The notes below the pieces were generated by a model. That model had not been told where the DNA came from. It did no database searches and worked only from the letters and a program-made list of their open reading frames with translations. This document shows, piece after piece, positions 1 through 4,753 of a stretch of 5,511 nt of DNA. The stretch lies in NCBI GenBank assembly GCA_003165115.1, contig PLSJ01000094.1, positions 1 to 5,511 of the forward strand, written 5' to 3'. This DNA is from Syntrophaceae bacterium (GTDB lineage: Bacteria > Desulfobacterota > Syntrophorhabdia > Syntrophorhabdales > WCHB1-27). The position numbers and the translations under genes were made by a program. Positions within the stretch are counted from its first letter, which is position 1. The number at the start of each line of letters is the position of its first letter.

Positions 1-96
1 AGTTTCCAAATGCGTTTGCCCTGAAGTGTTCGCGGCCTCTTTTCTTTTCATTTTCGGCGACGGTCCGCAACCAATAACAGGGACAATCGGGGCCTC

Positions 97-125
97 AAAA
101 AAAAATCTGCTTTTTTCGCCTTTTT
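97..125. other. Phased A/T tracts upstream of the cold-shock promoter; no gene in 1-150
   Basis: Three homopolymer tracts, A9 (97-105), T6 (111-116) and T5 (121-125), have centres about 12 and 9-10 bp apart, close to one helical turn. Such phasing gives intrinsically bent DNA and often lies upstream of strong promoters. The flanks carry a direct repeat of GGCCTC at 91-96 and 127-132. I found no open reading frame or convincing terminator hairpin in 1-150, so this stretch is probably the upstream regulatory region of the cold-shock gene. The bending role is inferred. Confidence 0.35.
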
Positions 126-150
126 CGGCCTCCGGACAGCACGATAATTG

Positions 151-177
151 TTGACTTAATCGGCCCGATGGGATAAT
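151..177 (+). promoter_or_regulatory. Sigma-70-type promoter of the cold-shock gene
   Basis: TTGACT (151-156) serves as a -35 and GATAAT (172-177) as a -10, with a 15-bp spacer. The spacer is short, and TTGTTG (148-153) with 18 bp is an alternative -35. Transcription would start near 184 and leave a leader of about 44 nt before the start codon. That leader is AT-rich and ends in a strong ribosome binding site. It is much shorter than the roughly 160-nt leader of Escherichia coli cspA, and I see no cold-box sequence. Confidence 0.6.
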
Positions 178-211
178 GTCATCAAGCAACACACTGCAAT
201 AATTTTAAAAT

Positions 212-218
212 GGAGGAG
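212..218 (+). promoter_or_regulatory. Ribosome binding site of the cold-shock gene
   Basis: GGAGGAG matches the anti-Shine-Dalgarno sequence well and lies 9-11 nt before the ATG at 228. The bases just upstream are AT-rich and should leave the site unpaired. This fixes the start codon. Confidence 0.85.
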
Positions 219-227
219 TAATCGAAC

Positions 228-431
228 ATGGCGCAAGGAACTGTTAAGTGGTTTAACGATTCGAAAGGCTTTGGATTCATCACCCAGGACGACGGTGGGG
301 ACATTTTCGTCCATCATTCCGCCATTCAAAGCGACGGCTTCAGGTCTTTGTCGGAAGGCCAAAGGGTTGAATTCGAGGTCGTGAAGGGGCCGAAGGGCCC
401 GAGCGCATCAAACGTCAGGAAAATAAAATAG
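228..431 (+). CDS. cspA: CspA-family cold-shock protein
   Basis: This 67-residue protein is a single cold-shock domain of the usual bacterial length, an OB-fold that binds single-stranded RNA and DNA. Family members act in the cytoplasm as RNA chaperones or antiterminators. The N-terminus GTVKWFN (4-10) is diagnostic. RNP1 is KGFGFI (13-18) and RNP2 is DIFVHHSAI (25-33), and both keep the aromatic residues that stack on bases (W8, F15, F17, F27, plus H29 and H30). The C-terminal [10 protein letters not shown] (54-63) is the standard end of the domain. The gene has its own promoter, a strong ribosome binding site and a downstream hairpin, so it is probably monocistronic. Bacteria often carry several paralogues and the sequence does not show whether this one is cold-induced. 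The symbol marks the family, not a proven orthologue. Confidence 0.97.
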   Translation: MAQGTVKWFNDSKGFGFITQDDGGDIFVHHSAIQSDGFRSLSEGQRVEFEVVKGPKGPSASNVRKIK

Positions 432-474
432 GCAGCAAGGAATACCGGCGGACGCACCGGCTATGGGGTTAAAA

Positions 475-508
475 GGGACCGGCATATCGTTCGTTTCCCG
501 CCGGTCCT
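475..508 (+). terminator. Probable terminator hairpin after the cold-shock gene
   Basis: GGACCGGC (476-483) pairs perfectly with GCCGGTCC (500-507), and a G-T wobble (475/508) extends the stem to nine pairs. The loop is 16 nt, which is long, and the following sequence TCCCTT has few T residues, so this is a weak or Rho-assisted terminator at best. It lies 44 nt after the stop codon, with AAAA just before the stem. Confidence 0.4.
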
Positions 509-568
509 CCCTTCAGGTCGGTGACGCAAGATCTCACCCACCGCGTTTTCGCGCTCGGCACGCACCTT

Positions 569-585
569 ACCTGTAATCTACAGGT
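569..585. repeat. 17-bp palindrome, possible operator
   Basis: ACCTGTA (569-575) and TACAGGT (579-585) form a perfect 7-bp inverted repeat around ATC. The two half-sites face the same side of the DNA, about one turn apart, as expected for a dimeric repressor site. It could instead form a short RNA hairpin. It sits in the non-coding stretch 432-760, and I do not recognise the cognate regulator. The nearest gene downstream is the small gene at 761. Confidence 0.4.
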
Positions 586-705
586 GTCTGCTCCCGGATC
601 GTGAGTCTTGACGGTTCCCAAAGTGCTTCGCGCCCGATGACAATCCGGCCGGCCATGGACGGGGGCAACCGGGTGCAGGTTCCTATACCCTTTTTCCTAG
701 GAGAA

Positions 706-742
706 CCTCTCAGGCGGGGGCTCGATGAGCCCCCGCGAGAGG
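706..742 (+). promoter_or_regulatory. Very stable GC-rich hairpin in the leader of the small gene
   Basis: CCTCTC (706-711) pairs with GAGAGG (737-742), and GCGGGGGCTC (714-723) pairs with GAGCCCCCGC (727-736). This makes sixteen perfect pairs interrupted only by a two-base bulge (AG, 712-713), closed by a GAT loop. The candidate start codon ATG 725 lies in and next to the loop, and the purine-rich GAGAGG that could help ribosome binding for ATG 761 is locked in the 3' arm. No T-run follows on either strand, so a simple intrinsic terminator is unlikely. A role in translational control or as a transcript-stabilising or processing element is inferred. A weaker alternative stem (GGTTC 678-682 with GAACC 703-707) overlaps its base. 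Confidence 0.6.
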
Positions 743-760
743 AAAGAAAGCGAGTGTATA

Positions 761-1012
761 ATGGAGAAACGGCTTCAAAAGCTGACGACTGAAGAAGTCG
801 AGCGGATAAAGAAATTCTACGAATACGGGCCCATGGTGAAAAGGCCGATCGATGAAGAGCTGGCCCGTAAAGGATGGCTCCAGCCGAACGATGTGGTCGA
901 GGGCGAAATCCGGGCCTATGAGGTATCGGATGCGGCGTACTACAGGGGAAGGCCGGTGCTCTTCAGCGAAGCGGGCGCCGTGAAGGAACAGTGGCTGCTC
1001 GACGAGACGTAG
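761..1012 (+). CDS. Small uncharacterised charged protein, 83 residues
   Basis: I do not recognise a family. From ATG 761 the product is 83 residues, acidic and basic throughout, with no signal peptide, membrane segment or cysteine. The first 22 or so residues, starting MEKRLQKLTTEEVERIKKFY, should form an amphipathic helix. The middle (about 30-60) has GWLQPNDVVEGEIRAYEV, which reads like short beta strands. The end is GAVKEQWLLDET. An upstream in-frame ATG at 725 would add 12 residues, but it lies in the loop of the 706-742 hairpin without a usable ribosome binding site, so I prefer 761, whose own site is weak (GCGAG, 6 nt upstream). Codon use resembles the flanking genes, and the purine-rich coding strand supports a real gene. 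It converges on the radical SAM gene with 63 bp between the stops. Function unknown. Confidence 0.65.
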   Translation: MEKRLQKLTTEEVERIKKFYEYGPMVKRPIDEELARKGWLQPNDVVEGEIRAYEVSDAAYYRGRPVLFSEAGAVKEQWLLDET

Positions 1013-1022
1013 GACACAAAGA

Positions 1023-1051
1023 ATAGGTCCTACCGGGCATACAAGACCTAT
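1023..1051. terminator. Inverted repeat between converging genes
   Basis: ATAGGTC (1023-1029) and GACCTAT (1045-1051) are perfect 7-bp complements separated by 15 nt, within the 63-bp gap between the stop codons of two converging genes. The position suits a shared terminator, but the stem is short, the loop long, and no T-run follows on either strand. Assignment is weak. Confidence 0.25.
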
Positions 1052-1075
1052 GCTTCACGATTCGGCACTCTCGTC

Positions 1076-1996
1076 TCACTTCGTTTTAAACGGCTTCTTT
1101 TTCGTAAAATCGGGCCTGTAGGAAGCTGCGCTCTCCAGCTCCTGGACGAAGACGTTACTGAAACCTTCCTCCCTCACAAGCGCTACCAGCGGGTCGTATT
1201 CATCCGTCCTGATGCTCCGGCCGATCAGCCGGAAGGCGTCGGCCCGACACGTGGGGTAATACTGGGACATGAGGCTGAGCGCGGTTTTGGGACCGAGGGC
1301 TTTTTTGATCCAGGGGATAAGTCTTCTCGTGCCCGCAAGGCCGCCCGGCAGCACCAGGTGCCTGATCAGCAGGCCCCGCCTGGCGACGCCCCGCTCCACG
1401 ACGAGGTCTCCCACCTGCGACTTCATTTCCGTGATAGCCTCCATGGCCGCTTTCGGGTAGCCGGGCGCGGCCGAGAGCAGGGAGGCGACTGCGCTACCCG
1501 CGTACTTGAGATCGGGCAGGTAAATATCGATAAGCCCGTCGAGCGTGCGTATGGTCTCCCTGCTCTCGTACGCGTTCGTATTATAGAGGAAAGGGAGAGT
1601 GACGCCGCGTTCCTTGGCGCGCCTTATCGCGGCGGCTATCTGGGGCGCGTAGGGGGTCGGGCTGACGAGGTTGATGTTGTGGCAGCCCCTCGCTTCGAGG
1701 TCGATGAAGATATCGACCAACTGCGCAATCGTTGCCCTCTCCCCGGATGTGCGGTGGCTGATCTGGTAGTTCTGGCAGAAAACGCACCGCAGGTTGCACG
1801 GCGAGAAGAAGACGGTGCCCGAGCCGCGCGTCCCCGATATGGGCGGCTCTTCCCCGAAGTGGGGGCCATAGTGGGCGATGACGCAGTCGGCCCCACACGT
1901 GCAGAAGCCCCGCTCCCCGGCGAGGCGGTTTACCCCGCATTTTTTCGGGCACAGCTCGCAGTGCGCGAGGGCCGATAGGGAGCCGTCTTCCATCAT
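1076..1996 (-). CDS. Radical SAM protein, PflX-like (pyruvate formate-lyase activase homologue)
   Basis: The 306-residue product matches the PflX group (COG1313) of radical SAM proteins, relatives of glycyl-radical-enzyme activases whose substrate is unknown. The radical SAM motif CX3CX2C is at C67, C71, C74 (CNLRCVFC), followed by QNYQIS, and binds the [4Fe-4S] cluster that cleaves S-adenosylmethionine. A second cysteine group at the N-terminus, C13, C16, C20 and C32, C34, C38 (CELCPKKCGVNR, then GFCTCGADC), is typical of this family. Other family blocks are GEEPPISGTRGSGTVFF (48-64), YNTNAYE (138-144), DIYLPDLKY (157-165), IRHLVLPG (211-218) and MSQYYP (243-248). Full length. An in-frame stop lies at 2002-2000, so only the paired ATGs at 1996 and 1993 can start it. 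No Shine-Dalgarno is visible and the promoter places the 5' end at the ATG, suggesting a leaderless mRNA. No glycyl radical enzyme lies nearby. Confidence 0.92.
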   Translation of the reverse strand: MMEDGSLSALAHCELCPKKCGVNRLAGERGFCTCGADCVIAHYGPHFGEEPPISGTRGSGTVFFSPCNLRCVFCQNYQISHRTSGERATIAQLVDIFIDLEARGCHNINLVSPTPYAPQIAAAIRRAKERGVTLPFLYNTNAYESRETIRTLDGLIDIYLPDLKYAGSAVASLLSAAPGYPKAAMEAITEMKSQVGDLVVERGVARRGLLIRHLVLPGGLAGTRRLIPWIKKALGPKTALSLMSQYYPTCRADAFRLIGRSIRTDEYDPLVALVREEGFSNVFVQELESAASYRPDFTKKKPFKTK

Positions 1997-2001
1997 GCAT
2001 C

Positions 2002-2010
2002 AGTATAACA
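2002..2010 (-). promoter_or_regulatory. Extended -10 promoter of the radical SAM gene
   Basis: Read on the minus strand, TGTTATACT is an extended -10 element: TG, one base, then TATACT (2007-2002, five of six matches to TATAAT). Extended -10 promoters do not need a good -35, and none is visible at the right distance. The predicted start is about 1995, within two bases of both ATG codons. Confidence 0.5.
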
Positions 2011-2011
2011 T

Positions 2012-2055
2012 GGCCGGGGTGCTTTTTGCGCCTGTCCGCGAAAAGCACCCCGGCC
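2012..2055. terminator. 19-bp hairpin between propeller and radical SAM genes
   Basis: GGCCGGGGTGCTTTT (2012-2026) and AAAAGCACCCCGGCC (2041-2055) are perfect complements, and the stem continues inward through one wobble and three G-C pairs to a six-base loop (2031-2036). It begins 52 nt past the propeller gene's stop and ends one base before the extended -10 of the next gene. The position suits a terminator insulating the two units. It lacks a terminal T-run on either strand, so a Rho-stop, a 3'-end stabiliser or a dispersed palindromic repeat remains possible. The structure itself is certain from base pairing; the role is inferred. Confidence 0.6.
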
Positions 2056-2107
2056 CATCCATCCCCTCATCTTCGATCTATCGGCCGTCCTTCTTGCCGG
2101 GGTTATC

Positions 2108-4285
2108 TCACTGGATCGTTCCGACCGTCGTCACAAAACCGGGCCCGGAACCCGTAGGCGTCGTCCCTGCCGCGGTTAATGCGCCCGTGGTCTGATTGAT
2201 CGCATAGACGGAGACGTTGTTTGCGCCGTTATTCGATACGTAGGCGAATTTACCGGACGCCTCCACAGCCACGCCATAAGGCTGCGTCCCCGTCGCCACA
2301 GGCGACCCGGCCGGCGTCAGCGCGCCCGTGGTCTGATTGATCGCGTAGACGGAGAGCGTGTTTGCGCCGTTGTTCGATACATAAGCGAATTTGCCCGCGG
2401 GGTCGACGGCCACACCGAGAGGCTGTGCCCCCGTCGCTAGGGGCGATCCGACCTGCGTCAGCGCTCCCGTGGTCTGATTGATCGCGTAGACGGATATGGT
2501 GCTGTCGCCGTTATTCGATACGTAAGCGAACCTCCCTGAGGGGTCCTCGGCGACGCTGTAGGGCGCCATTCCCGTCGCCACGGGCGACCCGACCGGCGTC
2601 AGCGCGCCCGTGGTCCGGTTGATCGTGTAGACGGAGAGGGTGCTGTCGCCGTTATTCGATACGTAAGCGAACCTCCCCGCCGAATCGAGGGCGACGCTGT
2701 AGGGCGCCACTCCCGTCGCCACGGGCGACCCGACCGGCGTCAGCGCGCCCGTGGCCTGGTCGATCGCGTAGACGGAGACCGTGTTGGAACCCGTATTTGT
2801 CACGTAGGCGAATCTCGCCGAGGGGTCGGCAGCGACACCAAACGGCGCCGTCGCTCCTGTCGCCGCCGTCCCTGCCGTCAGCGCTCCCGTGGTCTGGTCG
2901 ATCGCGTAGACGGAGACCGTGCCGGAACCTTCGGGCGCCACGTAGACGAATCTCCCGGAAGGGTCGGCAGCGACGCCCTTGGGCGTCGTCCCCGTCGCTA
3001 CGGGCGATCCGACCTGCGTCAGCACACCCGTGGTCTGGTTGATCTTGTAGACGGAGATGGTGTTGTCATTATTATTTGTCACGTAGGCGAATTTCGGCAG
3101 GTAGGTGACCGGCGCCGAGCCGGCGGTGAAAACCATCTGCCGGGCGCAGTCGCGGAAGGAGCCGGTCCATATGGTCCCGGCCGCCGTCAGCGCGCCCGTG
3201 GTCTGGTTTATCGTGTAGATGGAGATGGTGTTGTCACCGCTATTTGCAATATAGGCGAATTTCCCCGAGGGGTCCACCGAGATGTCATCGGGCACCGGTC
3301 CTGTCGGCGCAGGCGAACCGACCTGCGTCAGCGCGCCCGTGGTCTGGTTGATCGTGTAGATGGAGATGGTGTTGTCACCGCTATTCGACACGTAGACGAA
3401 CCTCCCGGTGGGGTCCACGGTGACGTCGTCAGGGCCCACCCCGGTCGGCACCTGCGAACCGACCTGCGTCAGTGCGCCCGTGGTCTGGTTGATCGTGTAG
3501 ACGGAGAGGGTGCCGAAATAATTATTTACCGCGTAGGCGAACCTGCATAAGGGGTCCACTGCGACGAAAACAGGATTCGCTCCCGCCGATACCGGCGATC
3601 CGACCTGCGTCAGCGCGCCCGTGGTCTGGTTCATCGTGTAGACGGAAATCGTATTGTCCAGGTAGTTTGCCGCGTAGACGAATTTCCCCGAGGGGTCCGC
3701 CGTGACGCCCTGCGGCCCTTTTCCCGTCGCCACCGGTGATCCGGCCGGCGTCAGCGCGCCCGTGGTCTGGTCGATCGTGTAAACGGAGAGGGTGTTGTCC
3801 GTGTAATTTGACACGTAGGCGAACCTGCCCGAGGCGTCGATGGCGATGACGAGAGGAAGCCTGCCCGTCGCTACCGGTGTCCCCGGCGTCAGCGCGCCCG
3901 TGCTCTGGTTTATCGTGTAGACGGAGACGTTATCGGAACCGTAATTTACCACGTAGACGAACCGGTGCGAGGGGTCGATGTTGACGGAAAGGGGATTCGT
4001 CCCTGCAAGGGCATAGCCATTGTGCCGCCACTCGCCCGTCACCGCGTCCACGGTGAATATCGAGACGGTGTTGTCGTAAAAGTCGGCGAGGTAGGCGAAC
4101 CGGGGAGGCGCCACGGTAGGGGACAACGAAGTCGGAGTGGGAACGAGACCGGCAGGGCTGGGAGACGCGGAAGCGGAGGCCCCTCCCCCACCGCTTCCGC
4201 CCCCCCCGCCGCCACACGCGCCCAGCATCAGGACGGAAAAGAAGAAGAAAAGGACCACGGCCGGAACTTTCAGCATGTTTAACAC
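2108..4285 (-). CDS. Lipoprotein with 14 YVTN-type beta-propeller blades
   Basis: This 725-residue protein is predicted to be a secreted, lipid-anchored double beta-propeller. Residues 1-23 form a signal peptide with a hydrophobic core (VVLFFFFSVLML) ending in the lipobox LGAC, with C24 as lipidation site. A flexible linker follows (G6-S-G4, then Ala/Ser/Pro to about 61). Residues 62-725 contain 14 repeats of 46-47 residues, each with a strand like KFAYVSNNG, then NTISVYTINQTTGALT, then a PVATG turn and VAVDPSG. These are YVTN/lactonase (6-phosphogluconolactonase-like) blades. Blade 7 is followed by a 9-residue longer spacer. No catalytic residues can be assigned, so a binding or scaffold role at the cell surface is more likely than lactonase activity. 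GTG 4285 is chosen because an excellent ribosome site lies 6 nt before it; ATG 4276 is the alternative. A sigma-54 promoter lies upstream. C247 and C380 are the only other cysteines. Confidence 0.93.
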   Translation of the reverse strand: MLNMLKVPAVVLFFFFSVLMLGACGGGGGGSGGGGASASASPSPAGLVPTPTSLSPTVAPPRFAYLADFYDNTVSIFTVDAVTGEWRHNGYALAGTNPLSVNIDPSHRFVYVVNYGSDNVSVYTINQSTGALTPGTPVATGRLPLVIAIDASGRFAYVSNYTDNTLSVYTIDQTTGALTPAGSPVATGKGPQGVTADPSGKFVYAANYLDNTISVYTMNQTTGALTQVGSPVSAGANPVFVAVDPLCRFAYAVNNYFGTLSVYTINQTTGALTQVGSQVPTGVGPDDVTVDPTGRFVYVSNSGDNTISIYTINQTTGALTQVGSPAPTGPVPDDISVDPSGKFAYIANSGDNTISIYTINQTTGALTAAGTIWTGSFRDCARQMVFTAGSAPVTYLPKFAYVTNNNDNTISVYKINQTTGVLTQVGSPVATGTTPKGVAADPSGRFVYVAPEGSGTVSVYAIDQTTGALTAGTAATGATAPFGVAADPSARFAYVTNTGSNTVSVYAIDQATGALTPVGSPVATGVAPYSVALDSAGRFAYVSNNGDSTLSVYTINRTTGALTPVGSPVATGMAPYSVAEDPSGRFAYVSNNGDSTISVYAINQTTGALTQVGSPLATGAQPLGVAVDPAGKFAYVSNNGANTLSVYAINQTTGALTPAGSPVATGTQPYGVAVEASGKFAYVSNNGANNVSVYAINQTTGALTAAGTTPTGSGPGFVTTVGTIQ
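2111..4102 (-). repeat. 14 tandem 138-141-bp coding repeats (propeller blades)
   Basis: Blades begin at residues 62, 108, 154, 201, 248, 295, 342, 398, 445, 491, 538, 585, 632 and 679 of the lipoprotein. The steps are 46 or 47 residues, except 56 between blades 7 and 8. DNA identity is highest among blades 10-13: a 39-bp stretch at 2498-2536 recurs exactly at 2639-2677, and 2551-2615 recurs at 2692-2756 with one internal mismatch, both at a 141-bp offset. Blade 1 is the most diverged. This points to growth by unequal recombination. It is protein-coding repetition, not a CRISPR. Confidence 0.95.
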
Positions 4286-4290
4286 GAGGC

Positions 4291-4298
4291 TCCTCCTT
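4291..4298 (-). promoter_or_regulatory. Ribosome binding site deciding a GTG start
   Basis: On the minus strand AAGGAGGA is a near-ideal Shine-Dalgarno. Its GGAGG core is 6 nt before GTG 4285 but 15 nt before the next in-frame ATG at 4276. This favours the GTG start and a three-residue longer signal peptide. Confidence 0.8.
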
Positions 4299-4370
4299 GT
4301 ATCATATGCTCATCGGACCTGGATCTCCCGGTTTTCGCCTCAGCACCCCGTACCTTCCGAAGCAGGACCA

Positions 4371-4384
4371 GCAAGATGCGTGCC
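4371..4384 (-). promoter_or_regulatory. Sigma-54 (RpoN) -24/-12 promoter of the propeller lipoprotein gene
   Basis: The minus strand reads AGGCACGCATCTTGCT, which matches the RpoN consensus TGGCACGNNNNTTGCW at every defined base but the first. The invariant GG (4384-4383) and GC (4372-4371) are exactly 10 bp apart. Transcription would start near 4359, giving a leader of about 74 nt that carries the strong ribosome site. RpoN promoters are silent until an AAA+ activator bound upstream hydrolyses ATP, so the gene is probably tightly regulated. No competing sigma-70 promoter with a good -35 was found. Confidence 0.72.
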
Positions 4385-4389
4385 TTTTG

Positions 4390-4402
4390 TAACACACTGT
4401 TA
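4390..4402. promoter_or_regulatory. Small palindrome just upstream of the sigma-54 element
   Basis: TAACA (4390-4394) and TGTTA (4398-4402) are perfect inverted repeats around CAC. The site spans about -31 to -43 from the predicted start, where a bound protein could affect RpoN holoenzyme. Short palindromes occur often by chance, so this is weak. Confidence 0.25.
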
Positions 4403-4433
4403 TTTGGGCCGTTTTTTCGAGAGGCCGACCGGG

Positions 4434-4454
4434 TGACTGTAAAACAATCAGACA
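4434..4454. promoter_or_regulatory. Candidate upstream activator site for the sigma-54 promoter
   Basis: TGACTG (4434-4439) and CAGACA (4449-4454) match as an inverted repeat at five of six positions, around a 9-bp AT-rich spacer. The centre is near -85 from the predicted start, where enhancer-binding proteins of RpoN promoters usually bind. The motif is not one I can tie to a named activator. Confidence 0.3.
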
Positions 4455-4505
4455 CGCGAGGAGAGGAACCGACTTTCGGAAAGCCTGTATAAGCGCGGGT
4501 GGCGA

Positions 4506-4536
4506 CACGTTCCTCTTCGCGGCGAAGAGACCCGTG
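4506..4536. other. Hairpin in the 468-bp intergenic region 4286-4753
   Basis: CTCTTCG (4513-4519) pairs with CGAAGAG (4523-4529) around a three-base loop. After a symmetric three-base internal loop, CACG (4506-4509) pairs with CGTG (4533-4536). No T-run follows on either strand. The rest of 4286-4753 holds the sigma-54 promoter and its upstream sites and no convincing gene: the reading frames there overlap the ribosome site and promoter or lack recognisable features. Confidence 0.3.
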
Positions 4537-4628
4537 CGGACGATGGGCACGTGTAAAGCGAATCGTCATCGCCTAATATGGCGGAAGTCCTATGAGTTCT
4601 TCAGAAAAAAGGGGTGGGCGGCACGGAC

Positions 4629-4646
4629 AGACATGACCCGATGTCT
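4629..4646. repeat. Inverted repeat downstream of the CFI-box gene
   Basis: AGACAT (4629-4634) and ATGTCT (4641-4646) are perfect 6-bp complements around GACCCG. Read on the minus strand it lies about 110 nt past the CFI-box gene's stop, and a T6 run (4606-4611) follows about 20 nt later. That distance is too long for a standard intrinsic terminator. I see no better terminator for this gene, so transcription may end Rho-dependently. Confidence 0.25.
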
Positions 4647-4753
4647 CGCTATATCCCGTCTGACACCATCTTTGAGCACTTGTAAGCAAATACGACGATA
4701 GTGAAAACTATGACAGATCGCTTTACACCGGGGCACATTCCCCCGCCTCGATC

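Noticed and set aside
725..760. ATG 725 as start of the small gene
   Set aside because: It lies in the loop of a 16-bp hairpin and has no Shine-Dalgarno; ATG 761 is more plausible, though not proven.
757..762. TATAAT as a -10 element
   Set aside because: It overlaps the start codon of the small gene and no -35 lies at the right distance.
601..792. 63-residue plus-strand frame with GTG start
   Set aside because: It overlaps the structured leader and the start of the 83-residue gene, has no ribosome site and a low-complexity, Pro/Arg-rich product.
1358..1978. 206-residue plus-strand frame
   Set aside because: It is antisense to the radical SAM gene, whose family motifs prove the minus frame. 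High G+C makes long antisense frames common.
1581..2048. 155-residue minus-strand frame
   Set aside because: It is out of frame with the radical SAM gene, with Arg/Pro-rich content, and its start lies inside the 2012-2055 hairpin.
2111..4102. Regular repeats that might suggest CRISPR or satellite DNA
   Set aside because: The 141-bp period equals 47 codons, stays in frame throughout and encodes propeller blades.
4301..4306. TATGAT (minus) as a sigma-70 -10 for the lipoprotein gene
   Set aside because: Transcription would start inside the Shine-Dalgarno and there is no -35.
4279..4569. 96- and 82-residue minus-strand frames between the two envelope genes
   Set aside because: They cover the sigma-54 promoter and ribosome site of the lipoprotein gene and their products show no family features.
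4698..4711. ATAGT-GAAA-ACTAT mini-hairpin
   Set aside because: It has five mostly A-T pairs without T-run or conserved context; chance is likely.
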